From Chlorops oryzae (lineage: Eukaryota > Arthropoda > Insecta > Diptera > Chloropidae), in NCBI GenBank assembly GCA_020466095.1, contig CM035806.1, forward strand, positions 20,493,571-20,557,570: DNA of 64,000 nt, given 5' to 3'. Each line of letters starts with the position of its first letter. Within the stretch, counting starts at the first letter, position 1. Under the pieces are notes generated by a model. It had not been told where the DNA came from, did no database searches, and worked only from the letters and a program-made list of their open reading frames with translations. The position numbers were made by a program, and so were the translations under genes. Positions 13,379 to 24,953 of this stretch are shown here, one piece after another.

Positions 13379-13991
13379 CCCTAATGGTCGTGAGACTTAT
13401 GAGCCTTTTTGCCTGCCGCATACCCTTGTGGGCTCTCCAGCATTCATTTAGGTTTTTCTCCTCCCATTTCCTAATCAGGTCGTTTCTGTAGCTATTGTTA
13501 ACCCCACAGAATGGTTCTGGTCCAATGAAAGGGTTTGCCGCACCTCTTTTGGCTAGGCAGTCCGCTCTTTCATTGCCTGGATGTCCTTCATGCCCCGGTA
13601 TCCAATATAGAGTAACAGTATTCCTCCATGATAGGGTTTGAAGAAGCCCATGGCATTCATATACCTGTTTTGAGTTGATAGTGAATGCTGAAATGGCTGT
13701 CAGAGCCGCCTGACTGTCTGAGAAGACACATATGTGGGAACCTGAAGTGTTCCTTCGTATACATTCTCTGACACACAGCTCTAAGGCGTGGACCTCCGCC
13801 TGAAAAATGGATGATGTTTTCCCCATAGCAGCTGCTTTCTGAAAATTAGGCCCAACAACTCCAGCTCCAACGCTGCCGTCATCCATTTTGGACCCGTCGG
13901 TGTACCATTTCTGCGAGCCCTCTGCGATTTCTATATTATTATTTTTCCATGAGTCACGTTCTCTAATGACTACCCCATAATCTCGGAGAAG
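12391..13991 (-). mobile_element. 5'-truncated I-like LINE fragment
   Basis: Minus-strand remnant of a non-LTR retrotransposon. It holds an RNase H domain (13332-13987), then a C-terminal stretch whose copy-1 version (about 12690-12600) reads GHCRLKYHLKKMG and LCRLC, typical of RNase-H-bearing LINE tails. It ends in a (TAA)n-like tail at 12392-12412. The 5' side stops at an A-run (13992-14015 on +). Stops and frameshifts interrupt it, and the tail part is duplicated, so it is inactive. Confidence 0.7.
13332..13987 (-). pseudogene. LINE RNase H domain (remnant)
   Basis: The frame is open from about 13987 on the minus strand; the only in-frame ATG is at 13886, inside the domain, so it is not a true start. 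Just before that ATG the frame reads WYTDGSK, which supplies the first catalytic Asp of an RNase H fold. Counting from the ATG, the other acidic and basic residues follow in order: Glu31 in FQAEVHALEL, Asp57 in FSDSQAAL, His99 in WIPGHEGHPGN and Asp109 in NERADCLA. This is the RNase H carried by I/R1/LOA-type non-LTR elements, where it removes template RNA during target-primed insertion. The C-terminal 70 residues continue with a tail rich in R, W and K and then hit a stop in the damaged duplicated section. No reverse transcriptase is left upstream, so this is a dead fragment rather than a host RNase H gene. Confidence 0.8.
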
Positions 13992-14221
13992 AAAAAAAAA
14001 AAAAAAAAAAAAAAACTATATAGATATTGTCGTTATGTTTCGTTGTGTTTCGCTGTCTTCTAGTTACTTAAAAATTAAAGACGACCATCTTCTCTACCGA
14101 TACCAAGAAAAACGTTCGCCCACTTTTGATCTTTTTGAAGTTATTAGCATTTTTATGAGAAAAGAAGCCCGCAAAATAGTTTAAAAATGGAGGGAAATTA
14201 TAGTATACTCTTAGGGTAGTG

Positions 14222-14530
14222 CTTACTACTTGCTAATTAGGACTTTTTCTTTTTTCTCTTCTTTTTCTTCTCCTTCTTCTTCTCCTTCTTCTTGCGTGTT
14301 AAAAGTCCCGGCCTATCCCGGGGTCCGCAACACGTGACCACATCTTCCCTTTTGTCCTATCGGTTGCATTCTCAGGGTTAGTCCTGCACCCTCGAGGTCT
14401 CATTTTATTACATACAATCCATCGAACGCTGCTTCGGACGCACTTTTTTTCTGCAACCATGAATTTGCGCGATAGAACGGCCAATAAGAGGTGGTTGGTG
14501 GAGATGACCGGATTTGTTGAAACTTTCATA
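14222..14530 (-). mobile_element. Possible LINE 3' end with (GAA)n tail
   Basis: On the minus strand a 76-codon open frame (14529-14299) ends in WSRVADPGIGRDF followed by stop, and a (GAAGAAGGA)n tail occupies 14222-14295. Position, tail and the Arg-rich ending fit the 3' end of a non-LTR element. No diagnostic domain is present, so this is tentative. Confidence 0.3.
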
Positions 14531-14628
14531 ACTTATAACCCAAAGAAAATATGTGTACGGAAAATTCTCTATAACAACTCCTAATTTTTTTCAAAAAAAA
14601 ATCTATGACGCCGAACCACTGTGCGACG

Positions 14629-16130
14629 TTGCAACGTCGAGGCAAATCGATTCGATGATAAATGGAACACAAATGCCTATTTTTCCGAATATCCGAATCT
14701 CCTTTATGAAGCATTTAAACCACAATTTGAGTGGGTCTCGATTGTAGAAGGAGCGTTGGACTTTAAGGATTTTTGTGCACGTCGTTCGGACGATTTAATT
14801 TGACTTCAGCAAAGGACTTCGACAACAGTTTTGATCATTTTAAGCGTGACCATCAAATTATTAAGTCGTGTCGTGTCACCTAAATTATAAAAGATTTTAT
14901 TATTATTTTTTTTTTTGGTTGCTTTTGCATGAACATAAATTTACCAGCGGTATACAAAATAATTTTTTAGGGCTCGAGAGATTTGTTTTTGTTGCGGCCG
15001 ATGAAACTGAAGAAACTTGTATTATTTTGCGACTTTACAGCTCATTTGAGTGCCCCGCCTCAACATGGTTTCCATCGCTTCATTCTCAATATTCCTTTTA
15101 TGCCTGTCTGCGAAAAAAGCAAATTTCTCTATCGATTTGAATGAAATTTGGCATACATTTGCTCTGTAGCATTTGTTAATATTAAAACCTTAAAGAAGGA
15201 ATTTCCACTGAAGGACATTTCGATGGAAAAACATTTATTTTATTGACACCTGACGTACAGGGAAGAGCGAAAAGAAGGTCCCATATCCAAATCCGGATAA
15301 GAAATCCATCAGAAAAATGCTTTTCTCTCGAAATGTCTTTGAATGTAGTGTTTAAGTCCAAATAAAAGAGTCAAAAAAAGAATTTTTTGTTCAGAAGCCT
15401 CTTTCTTTTTACTAAATTGGAATATGAGAGTTTCAAAACGGAATTGTCCTGCGTTTTACAAAAATATTCCATTAATTTTTTCTTCAAAGATTTTATGGAC
15501 GCCGAAATTCCCACCATTTGCCAACGGTGGCGGCCATTTAGAACAAGAATTCTCATGTAATTAAAATATTTATTTGCTCCCTCCTCTCTAAAGCAATTCT
15601 TCGAAAATCAATCAAAGGAAAGCCTTCTAAATTTATCGCGCCTACGTACATATATATAAGAGGCGCGTGCCTTCCAAGGCGAAATAAAACGGGCAAGAAA
15701 AAATTTCCAACGATCGATAAGAAAATATGGTGAGGCCTTAAGTACGTGAGAACAAAGGGATGTGTGTCCAGCCTTTTTTCAACAGGCGTTCTTTCCTTCA
15801 CACACCTTGATTGGCCTTTTTCGAATTGTAATTTGAGCCAACCATTCAAACCATTTCAAGCCAAAGAACCATACATTTAAAAATGCCATGATTACATTGT
15901 GTGTCTAACAGTATAATTTTATTTAATAACTATAATTTCAAGTCTTTTGTCAGGTATTGCGCGAAAATTTTAAATTTGTTTTACACTCCCAATAATGATT
16001 ATTATCACCAAAATCGATAATACAGTGGACTAGAGATAGCTCGGACAAATTAAAACCGGCCCTGATTCAGATATTGCAATTTGTTCGCAAAATCAATGCT
16101 ATATTTTTGTTGTTTTAAAACACGATTATG
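14629..16130. other. Non-genic AT-rich DNA
   Basis: No supported gene. A solitary TACAGTGGACTAGAG at 16022 resembles a Tc1/pogo-like end but has no partner. Confidence 0.45.
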
Positions 16131-16260
16131 TATTGTGATGCCACGAAATTTGCTCACTCTTCGATATTTGGTCTCTTTTTTTCAATATTCGATATTCGGA
16201 ATACCGCATTGTTGTATAAAGTTATGAATAAAATCAGCAGTAACTAAAAATTATTAATTA
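16131..16260 (+). mobile_element. hAT-like fragment related to 52.9 kb
   Basis: TGATGCCACGAA at 16137 matches the right terminus of the 52896-53322 element. TTTCAATATTCGATATTCGG and CAGCAGTAACTAAAAATTA (16240 area) match its interior near 52945 and 53012. No second terminus is found. Confidence 0.55.
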
Positions 16261-16319
16261 TGTGATGTTAGCAGAAACGGAAAAGCGCTCACACAAGTTC
16301 GAAGACGGAACTCTAATAA

Positions 16320-17011
16320 AACAAGTAAGGGTATTATAGTTAGGTGAGGCTGACAATAAAATACCCGACACAGACACACATGATCAAAGAATTTTTAATA
16401 TCAAGAAGTGTTTAAGGCCATAAGGGACCCCATATACCGACTTTTGTTAAATTTCTTTATGAAAGCCGCCCCTTTGACACGCCCACGTTTCCAATTTTTT
16501 TTTTAGAATTCTATTCGGAGGCTAAAATATACGCTCAAATTCTAAGTTTCATTGAAATATTTCGAAAAATTCCGATTTTGAGGCAGTTTTGGGATTTTTG
16601 TGACAGACCCTAGTACTGGAGGTACCCTTGATAATGGACCGATCAAGGAAATTTTTTGGGAGGATGTTTATGGCTACAAAAGAAGCATAAGTGCCACATT
16701 TCGTTCAAGTCCCATTTGAATTTTGGGTGTAGGGGAGAATTTTCGAAAAACTCCCTTCTGCCACGCCCACTTTTACAATTTTTGTAAATCATATTACTTG
16801 CCTGTAAACATGTTCAGATATCAAATTTCATCAAATATTTTGAAAAACTTCGATTTTAGAGCAGTTTTTGTGATTTTCATAACAGACCCTAGTACTGGAG
16901 GTACCCTAAAAATGGTCCGATCGGGTCCATTCTGTTCTTACTCATGTGCCTGTGAGTACGCATACCAAATTTGTCAAGATAGCTCAACTCCTTCGATAAG
17001 ATAAACTGTAT

Positions 17012-17046
<35 letters not shown>

Positions 17047-17177
17047 TGTCTAAATCAAATCTCCTGGTGACGCTGATCATTTCTATATATATTTTGTATG
17101 GTCTATCTCGACTGGTTCTGGGTGTTACACACAACCACACACGCAATATACCCTCGACACAGAGTGTGTCGGGTATA
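16320..17177 (-). mobile_element. DINE-1-like element, full copy B (minus)
   Basis: Reverse orientation. It starts at 16320 with ACAAGTAAGGG, followed by a diverged GTTAGGTGAGGCTGAC palindrome. Internal ACAGACCCTAGTACTGGAGG repeats lie at 16603 and 16882. A CAGA tract follows at 17017-17046, and the end is GACACAGAGTGTGTCGGGTATA at 17156-17177. The copy is full length at about 858 bp and its layout equals copy A. Confidence 0.75.
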
Positions 17178-17332
17178 AGTATACCTACACGAGTCAATTA
17201 AGATTGAAAATGGTTCAGTAAATGTAAAATAATAGCTCTAAAGTAAATAAGTTTGATAAAAGAGAGCCTTAAATACAGGAGATTTTTTTTTAACCTTTGC
17301 AAATATTTAATATACCCGAATTATATTATATT

Positions 17333-17518
17333 TCCGCTTAACAGAGGTGTCCGCTTAAGAGGGAACTTTTTGAGAATAAGGAGCACTAGAGCATTCCCAA
17401 AAAGTGTCCGTTTAAGAGGGGTGTCCGCAAGGAGAGAGCTTTAGAGTTTTCGAACTAGGTACAGCTTGCACGTTATTCAACCTATTGGATATTCGAGTCC
17501 CCCCCGAGTCTACTGTAA
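17333..17518. mobile_element. Degenerate Tc1/pogo-like MITE
   Basis: Contains CCGCTTAACAGAGGTGTCCG, CTTAAGAGGGAAC, GCATTCCCAAAAAGTGTCC and TCTACTGTA at the right edge. It is related to the elements at 18211 and 20528. The left CAGTG end is lost. Confidence 0.5.
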
Positions 17519-18208
17519 GCACGACGATGGGCATTCATTCAATATTAGTGGTTAAATACGTTATTTGAAGAGCATTTTATTACAATCAATACAATACAAA
17601 AGGCATTACCTCGTGGCAACGACAATGAAATAAAATATGCCAAGGGAATAACTTGAAATACAGGAAATGAAAGAAAATATAATGGGATTAGGAAAAGCAT
17701 TTCGAAAGAATGAGACACGAGAGCTCAATTGGAAATCAATTCTCTTTCAAAGGAAATGAACGAATTCATTTAGCGGCACCTTTTTTTCCAAGTATTGAAT
17801 TATAATTTCTCTTTAAAGGAGTACAATTTTTGTCACCTGACAAAGAAAATTCCTGAATACAGTAATCGCGAAAGAAAAAAAAAAAACAAAAAATTATTTC
17901 AAGGGAAAATCAGTGTTTTTTTCTTTGGTTTATTTTATGGAGCCCACCTGGCCCGTCAAATCAAGACAAATTGAAAAATAATCACACATTACCTCAAAAG
18001 AGGAAGAACAACACAAAAAAAAAAAAACAAAAAAAAAAGGAAAGGAAATATCGCCCACCGAACAATTGATTTTAAAGGTTAAAGGCTCGACTCGGTCGCT
18101 CGTTTCGTGCGGAAAGAAAAAAGAATGAAAAAGGAAACAAAAAATGTGGGAAGCGGTTATGAAATCAACCATTTATGAGGTCTATGCATAGAACAACACG
18201 ACAAAATA
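17519..18208. other. Non-genic AT-rich DNA
   Basis: No supported gene. A-rich runs lie at 17874-17895 and 18011-18040. Confidence 0.5.
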
Positions 18209-18210
18209 TA

Positions 18211-18347
18211 CAGTGTACTCTCATCTTGCGGGCACTCCTCTTAAGCGGTTACTTTTTGGGAATGCTCTAGTGTTCCTTATTATGAAATAGTTCCCTCTTA
18301 AGCGGACAACTCTATTAGTAGTTGTCCGCTCAAGACAGTATACACTG
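18211..18347. mobile_element. Tc1/pogo-like palindromic MITE
   Basis: Begins TA-CAGTGTACTCTCATCTTG and ends AGACAGTATACACTG-CA. The interior has paired CTCTTAAGCGG and CCGCTCAAG blocks. It is 137 bp with no coding capacity. TA flanks and CAGT ends are typical of the Tc1/mariner/pogo superfamily. Confidence 0.65.
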
Positions 18348-20258
18348 CATTTGAAAAATCGCAATTATTTTGAAGCATACTTTAGGGATTTCGTCAAACA
18401 GGAGACACACAACGCATTACATAATTCAAGTAAAATACTAGTGCATTTCGCTTTCAATAGCTTTCGTTGAATTTTCAGCGAACGTTTTGGAAGACCTTAC
18501 TGGCCTTACTGGCCGATTGTTCACGTTACATGGCGGGAAGGGAGGGTTAAAAATCGTCAAAAATTGCGTTACGTAATACTTGAACGCTCCCTAAGGGTAT
18601 TCATTTAAACTGCCAATGGATCATTTCAGGGACGTGATGAATAATATCCAGAAATAAAATCTTTTTTTTTTTTTTATTTTTTTTATTTTTATAAATAACT
18701 TTTTCCTCAATGGGCTCATTTGCCAATTCCTGTACGGAGCGAAAAATCTCTTTCTTTTGAATTTTCCGAATAAACACCAAGTCTATACCATATTGAATAT
18801 GCCTCGACCGAGTCCAAAATTCTCAAACAGTATGCGGTCATTTAAGTGTCAGTTTGAAGACCACCCAAAGCACTCCCATATTTGTGCATGTTTAAGTTTC
18901 CAGCATGCCTTCCAAATCGGACGTTTGATTGACAAGATTGGACTGCAAGGCGTTAACCAGAAACAAAGAACTCCCAAAAACAAGTAGAGCTATTACTCTG
19001 CACACCCAAAACAATGATTGCCTGTTTTTCGTATTCCTCTTTTGTTTGGCATTTTTGGCTGTTGCTTCTACTTTAGAGAAAAAAATATAAAAAAAAACCA
19101 AAGAAAAAAAATTCAAATCTGGTTTTCCTCTTTTTTATCCTCGCGTTGGCGTTTTATTGAAAGATCCTTTGAAAGCCCTCTATGAGAGGTCTATGAGAGG
19201 AGCTTATGAGGGCACCTATTGATGGGCTTGAAAGGAGCAAAAAAAAAGAATGAAAAAATAATCCACAAACACGAAAGATTGAAGCTGAAGTATTTGTCCT
19301 CAAATTGGGATCACATTTGGATGTAAAGTCTGAAGTCAATTTATTTCAACTGGATTAAAAAAACGAAGAAAACAAAATTTTTCCCACTAATTCAGCCTGC
19401 GCGAATCTATCGCATAGTCTCATGATGACATTTAAAAGTTGGCCAAAATAACCCTCTGACAAACTAACCTTAAATTCCATTAATGAAAACGAGTTCAGAC
19501 GTGATGTGTGACGTGATGAATCCTCTTAAGAAGAACTTAAAATTGAGTTTTTGCCGTAAAATATATCAAATATTCGCATTGCCAACCGCTTTGGTCACTG
19601 GACACTTCAATGCCACTTCACTGTAAGCCAATGAATAAAAGTGATATTTTTGTTGACCAATGACAATGGACAAAAAAAAAAGTCCATCACTCAACGAACA
19701 ATCAACGTGATGAAGCGGCAAAAGCTTCGCTTTGCAATCAACTCAACGAAAAGAATTCGCTTTCGAATTTAAGGCCAGCGGTTTAGGATGATGAAAAATG
19801 CATTTGACACGTTGATGCGATGGTGACAGCAAAAAAATTTTTTTCCCCGAGAACAAAATAGACAAAAAAAAAAAGGGAATATAGAAATAATGGAATGGAA
19901 TTTGTATTTCGAATGAGTGCAGTTTTTTTCCCCTCTTTTCGATAAAGTTGTTCGTTATGAAAAATTTTAAAATTAAGCTCAAAATCCGATATTGCGAGAG
20001 CTCGATGCGAGAGACCGAGACTTCACGCATTTCAATCTCAAATGAGAGTTCTGCGTCGCCTAGATGATTGTATAATTTCACTTCTGGCAGTGCAATATTT
20101 GAAACAAGTACCAATCTAACGAGTACCGAGTATTCATAAAATTTATACGTCATCACTTCAGCTTAAATTTTAATTAGAAAATTTTTTAAATGAACCAAAA
20201 CTTGTACAAGCCTGGCTTCTCTCTTATGAAGTCTTTAAGCTGTGGAACTTGTTAACTA
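18348..20258. other. Non-genic AT-rich DNA
   Basis: No supported gene. Poly-T occurs at 18661-18690 and poly-A-rich runs near 19080-19110, 19670 and 19865-19875. Open frames here are short and domainless. Confidence 0.5.
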
Positions 20259-20359
20259 CAGTATTCCCCGGCTATAAGCACCGTGCAAAATGCACGAAAA
20301 ATAGTGCTTATAAGAGGAGGAATGCTTATATCCGGGGTGCATATATCCGGGAAAAACTG
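20259..20359. mobile_element. 101-bp MITE with TA flanks
   Basis: TA-CAGTATTCCCCGGCTATAAG at the left pairs imperfectly with TATATCCGGGAAAAACTG-TA at the right. GTGCTTATAAG and TGCTTATA repeats lie inside. Ends and TA duplication fit Tc1/pogo. Confidence 0.65.
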
Positions 20360-20527
20360 TACTTATTTGTTCATTTTCAAAGAAATTTGGATATCAGCTT
20401 TTAAAATGAATCTCCACAAAATTTGTTTCAATAGCATTTGTTTCATGAATTGTAACGAGTGCCCAATAGCGACTACTCAAAACATATCTACATCATTATT
20501 TGTGAAACTGCCTCGCAACGAGAAATA

Positions 20528-20669
20528 CAGTGTACTCTCTCCTTGCGGACACTCCTCTTAAGCGGACACTTTTTGGGAATGCTCTGGTGTTTCTGCTTCG
20601 CAAATAGTTTCCTCTTAAGCGGACAGATTTTGCGATCCCGTAGGTGCCCGCTTAAGAGAGAGTACACTG
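20528..20669. mobile_element. Tc1/pogo-like palindromic MITE, intact
   Basis: Both ends are well preserved: TA-CAGTGTACTCTCTCCTTGCG and CTTAAGAGAGAGTACACTG-TA. The interior has CTCTTAAGCGGACA twice and GATCCCGTAGGTGCCCG. The length is 142 bp. It is the best-preserved member of the family also seen at 17.3, 18.2, 57.2 and 61.0 kb. Confidence 0.75.
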
Positions 20670-21043
20670 TATTCAATTTTTCGAACTTTTCTCCCTATGA
20701 GGACTCGCAGTTCGATACATTGGAGCTTGAGCCATTAGATTTACTGTATTGAAATTTGCGTGCGTCTCGCATCGGGCTCTCGCAATATTGGATGTTGAGC
20801 TTTAGACGATAATTTTGACATTTCAATTTAAAGGAAATAAATCGGCCCAAATTCCTTTGAGTAGGATAATTGTGTTCAAGATATTCCATCAGAAAATGCA
20901 TCTTTCGTCATGGATGACTCATAGGATGGTATCGTGTATCAGCGTGGCCAGATAAATTTTCTGGCAAAGCGGGATTTTTTACTCAAGAAAAACTCTCGTG
21001 GTATCACAATGGGCCGGTAAATGGCCTAAGTGGCAGCCACTCC

Positions 21044-21368
21044 AACATACATACATACATACACTATACATACATACATACTAATACATACATACATACA
21101 TACATACATACATACATACATAAACATACATACATACATACATACATACATACATACATACATACATACATACATACATACATACATACATACATACATC
21201 ATATACATACATACATCTACATACATACATACATACATACATACATAACATACATACATACTACATACATACAATACATACATACATATACATACATACA
21301 TACAAATACATACATACATACATACTCATACATACATACATACATACATACTATACATACATAATACA

Positions 21369-21400
<32 letters not shown>

Positions 21401-21424
21401 CATACATACATATACATACATACA
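21044..21424. repeat. (CATA)n microsatellite
   Basis: About 380 bp of tandem CATA with occasional single-base slips (TACTAATAC, ATAAACAT, TACAAAT). The Met/Tyr/Val/Cys frame and the His/Thr/Tyr/Ile frame on the two strands are artefacts. Confidence 0.95.
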
Positions 21425-21576
21425 CGGGACATCTGGTAACGCTGGCGTGTATGAAGTTGACACAATGGTATGCATGACCCTCCGTTTATTTTTTCTTCTT
21501 TTTTTTTTTAAAGAAAAGATTGTTCAACTCAACAATCCGATGGCCCGACTTCAATTCCCCACTCAAGAAGCTTTAA

Positions 21577-21814
21577 ACAAGTAAGGGTGTTATAGTCAGG
21601 CGAGCCTGACAATAGCATACTCGACACAGACACACATGTTCAAATAATTTTTAATATCAAGAGATATCGCCAAGATAGCTCAACTCCTTCGATAAGAAAA
21701 TTGTATACAGACAGACGGACGTGTCTAAATGGAATCTCCTGGTGACGCTAATCATTTCTATATACATAAGTACATATTTTATGATCTATCTCGACACAGA
21801 GTGCGACGGGTATA
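21577..21814 (-). mobile_element. DINE-1-like element, internally deleted copy C
   Basis: Both ends are present: ACAAGTAAGGGTGTTATAGT with CAGGCGAGCCTG at the left, and CTCGACACAGAGTGCGACGG before TATA at the right. The length is 238 bp against about 850 for full copies. The internal GTGGGCGTGG repeats are missing and the CAGA tract is reduced to one or two units. Confidence 0.7.
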
Positions 21815-22435
21815 AAAAGAACAAAAATTTTGAAAATTCGTAACACAGTCTTTAAGTCCGTATGATTAATTTTTACCAGGGTCTGTTGAGTTTGTGCCCG
21901 ATTCCGACTACAGTTTCATTCTAATGGCGTCGATGTGGTTACGGCGATTTTTCCTGCCGGGGCGCTAAAACAAAAATTTAAGTCCTCGAAAAGAGAGGAG
22001 CCCTCACAGAATAAAAAATATAGAAAAACAACCTCATTGACTTCATTCATGTACATAGCTTGGGTGCAGAAAATATTTTCCGTATTTCATTTATAACAGG
22101 AGCGTTATTTCCTCCTACAGCTCCCTCTCAGTCGTTCATCGTTTGGTCACGCATTCCCCTTTCAAGAATGGATTATGTTCAGAGAATTAAATAAAGTGGC
22201 TACTTCTTGTTAAAAAAATATTTATGCAAATGAATTTCAGAGACATCAGAAGTTTTACGACCAGCTAACATGCTAGCCAAGACAGTGACCAATTCGAATT
22301 TAAAATTTGAAGTTTTTTTTTTCACTATTTGCAGAGACTCTTAAAGTTTCGGTGATGAGAAAAAAAACTGAGAGGAATATAAAATATTGAAAATTATTTA
22401 GCTGTCTTCACGAAACACTCTTTGGCTACTGCTCG
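21815..22435. other. Non-genic spacer
   Basis: No supported gene or recognised repeat. Confidence 0.45.
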
Positions 22436-22535
22436 AGACATGAGCTAGGAAAAGTTCAAGAACAGACCAGATCGGACCAAGTTTAGTGGTACCTCCAGTA
22501 CTAGGGTCTGTTATAAAAAATCACAAAAACCTAAG
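22436..22535 (+). mobile_element. DINE-1-like internal fragment
   Basis: GACATGAGCTAGGAAAAGTT, AGACCAGATCGGACCAAG and GGTACCTCCAGTACTAGGGT match the middle of copy A (about 3003-3085). The ends are missing. Confidence 0.6.
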
Positions 22536-23817
22536 TTCTCTTGTCATGAAATTTCCAAAAAACTATTGCCTTTGTCTTGTTCCGGCCTTTATAGCAGAAA
22601 TAATATTAAAATCCAAAACCAGGAAATCGCCTGGTAAAACGAAATTAACTATTTACCCATAAAATTTGATTCAAAATGACTGTTCAACAAACACATTTGT
22701 TTATTTTTAGAGTGAATTTTTGTTGCTAGCACATAGAACATTAGCGCACCCGATTAACCGGCGAGGCGGTACGCTAGAGCTCCACAGAACAAATTTCGGA
22801 AACGCTGATTTACTCCTTTGTGTTGACGATATATGTTCGAGGATATTTTTGATTTTGGATAACTATTTTGTACAAATTCCAAGGCCAAGAGTAATTCTCC
22901 TCCCATCGGAATATATAATTTGTTGTGAATAATTCCCGAATTCGTGCTTTGGCCGATGATGTCATTGTGCCATTGTACGGCAGCTGGAATAATTACTATG
23001 AATGTAACATGAATCATAATGGGATAGCAATTATTATGGGGAAAACTTATTATACTATATATGTATGTGTACAGTGTACACGTGCCAATCATCCCATTAT
23101 GACGCAAATTACATCGTGCCTGTCCCATTCAGTGATTTCCTTCCTCTCTCATGAGAGTACTCGCCTTGCTACGCACCTCATGATGATGAACTGTCAAGAT
23201 CTCGGAATATTAACGATGCACTGACACTCGTAGTATTTCGTCAAAAGAGCAGAACAAGAATACGAAGGGGAGAGAGAAGAAACCCATTTCCATTCCTATC
23301 CACCACCAATTTCGAATCGATATTATAATCAAGAGCATTATCTTACGTATTGCTCCATAAATGCACGGCACTCCGTCCCCCTTGCTCATTAACTTCGGAC
23401 TATTGAGACAGACGTCAGTGTCACTGTCATTTTTGATAAATTGATACTACGATAACGTTGAGGTCGATTAAAGACGCCATTCCTATCGCTGGCTCTCTCG
23501 CTCTTACAAAGACACAAAGTACGTTTCTCTTTTTATCTAGTCGCATTGGATAAAATGAGCTTCGTTTTAATTACAAATCTTAAATTTAATGATCCCCTAC
23601 AGTATAATAAAATCCACATTCTAAATTTTACTTCCCCATTTTCTTTTATGCCACATAAGTAGCTTAACCCCTTACCCCCCACTGTCCTATATTGAGGAAA
23701 TCACAATTTTACAATTTCTTTTTTTTTTAATTCTGAAAGCTTTAAGCACTTTATAGATAAAGAGTCCTTAAAGTATTTTTTATTTTGAAAATCCTTTTAA
23801 GTACCTACGAAAGTGAC
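22536..23817. other. Non-genic DNA, less AT-rich
   Basis: Overlapping open frames on both strands at 22754-23224 (up to 124 codons) show no domain, no consistent codon bias and no splice context, so no gene is called. Confidence 0.4.
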
Positions 23818-24135
23818 ACGCTTTGGAGGTCATCGAATGTAAACCAAATTTTGACTGCAGTTCTTGAAAGTGGTTGATAAATTCAGGAAATCCCTATATA
23901 TTGCTTTCATAGATTAGCTACAGATCAATTTTAAATCGATCGAATCGAAAATTTTGGCCGAGAATTAAGCTGCGCACTTACTCATGGTCATATCTCGTAA
24001 ACGGTTGGATATTTTATTTTTCTGTCAATGACAAAGTTGTAGCCCTAGACTTGCCCAAATAGCTGAATCACTAACTGATCCGATAAAACTCCATCTAGTA
24101 GCTACAAATTGCAAAAATCTCGTATTGTTATCAGT
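23818..24135. repeat. Dispersed repeat X, copy 1
   Basis: Matches 50925-51240: TTTGACTGCAGTTCTTGAAAG, CCGAGAATTAAGCTGCGCAC, ATATCTCGTAAACGG, TGACAAAGTTGTAGC and TAGCTACAAATTGCAA all have close partners in the same order and orientation. There is no coding frame, and the family is not identified. Confidence 0.6.
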
Positions 24136-24507
24136 GTTGCATTATTATCATCTCGTTAATTAATCGTCATAATTAGTTAAATTCTACTTAATTGAACAAA
24201 AAAACTATAATCCTTTTGATACAACAAGATTCGATGAAAGATGTTGAAAAATATTTTTCATCATTTCCCAACCATGGAACCAGGAAGAAATGGGTTAATA
24301 TAGAAACTGCATAATTCTCACGAATTCAGTACGTTCCCCACTATCCAGTGAAGTGCACAAAAACGAAATTTTCAACACTAAAAAGCGTATCCTTACAGCA
24401 TTCTATCATACACGGATTGAGAGCTTCATGACATTGACTTTGTAACGTTCAGACAAGTCTCGCTGGAAGCATGTGTGTGTATGGGTGGTATGTGTATGAA
24501 GTACAGT
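24136..24507. other. Non-genic spacer
   Basis: No supported gene. It lies between repeats X and Y. Confidence 0.45.
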
Positions 24508-24953
24508 CCCTGTAGGAATTTGAACTAGTGCCGTACTAGTACTTTACCAGTACTAGTTCTTTTCTATACCCCTGTCCATATAAAATTCTGTCGAAAATCA
24601 GTATAACATCTGTACAGGAAAGCACTAGTACAGTATGCACCAGATTTATTCTAGTACTTTGCGATCCAATTGGGTAAATTTGCACCAGTTAAATAGTAGT
24701 GATGTTTACGGGAAAAATGTAACAGAATCGTTGATTTTTTTTCAGTACATAATCGAAATAAATATTTATAATAAAAGAAAACCATTCGGTTGTGTATTAA
24801 TTACATATTTATAACGCCTCAATGAATGCAATTATTCCACTGATCACTATTATAGTTATGGTGCAAACTTACCCAAACATTGCACTAGTTCTTTTAGTAC
24901 TGGTAAAAGTACTAGTTCTTTTAGGCAAATTGCCCAACAGCTTTCTGCAGGGG
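24508..24953. mobile_element. ACTAGT-rich MITE Y, copy 1
   Basis: Left end CCCTGTAGGAATTTGAACTA (24508), right end complement CCCTGCAGAAAGC (24953). Subterminal ACTAGT-type palindromes cluster at both ends (GTACTAGTACTTTACCAG; AAAGTACTAGTTCTTTTAGG). The left 210 bp recur at 50565-50765. A hAT-like origin is possible, but no target duplication is visible. Confidence 0.55.

Larger units (their letters stand above)
12164..14623. mobile_element. Transib-like non-autonomous element T1
   Basis: The left end at 12164 is CACAGTGG and the right end at 14623 is CCACTGTG. Both are flanked by the identical 5-mer CGACG (12159-12163 and 14624-14628). At the right end, read inward, the CACAGTG heptamer is followed 25 bp later by AAAAAAATT. 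The left end lacks a clear nonamer. Subterminal sequence resembles element T2 at 57778-59098 (TTTTTGAATG against CTTTTGAATTTC; AACTCCTAATTTTTTTC against CCTTCTATTTTTTTCC). Transib elements are known for CACWRTG ends and 5-bp GC-rich target duplications. No transposase is present. The interior is filled by LINE remnants and the duplication at 12.05-13.38 kb. Confidence 0.5.

Noticed and set aside
16022..16060. Isolated TACAGTGGACTAGAG end
   Set aside because: No matching inverted partner was found, so no element could be bounded.
21044..21424. CRISPR-like regular repeat
   Set aside because: A 4-bp microsatellite without spacers, in a eukaryotic genome.
21026..21465. Met/Tyr/Val/Cys frames on the minus strand
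   Set aside because: Translation of the CATA microsatellite.
22754..23224. 124- and 99-residue overlapping frames on opposite strands
   Set aside because: No domain, no codon bias and no splice context; mutual overlap suggests chance.
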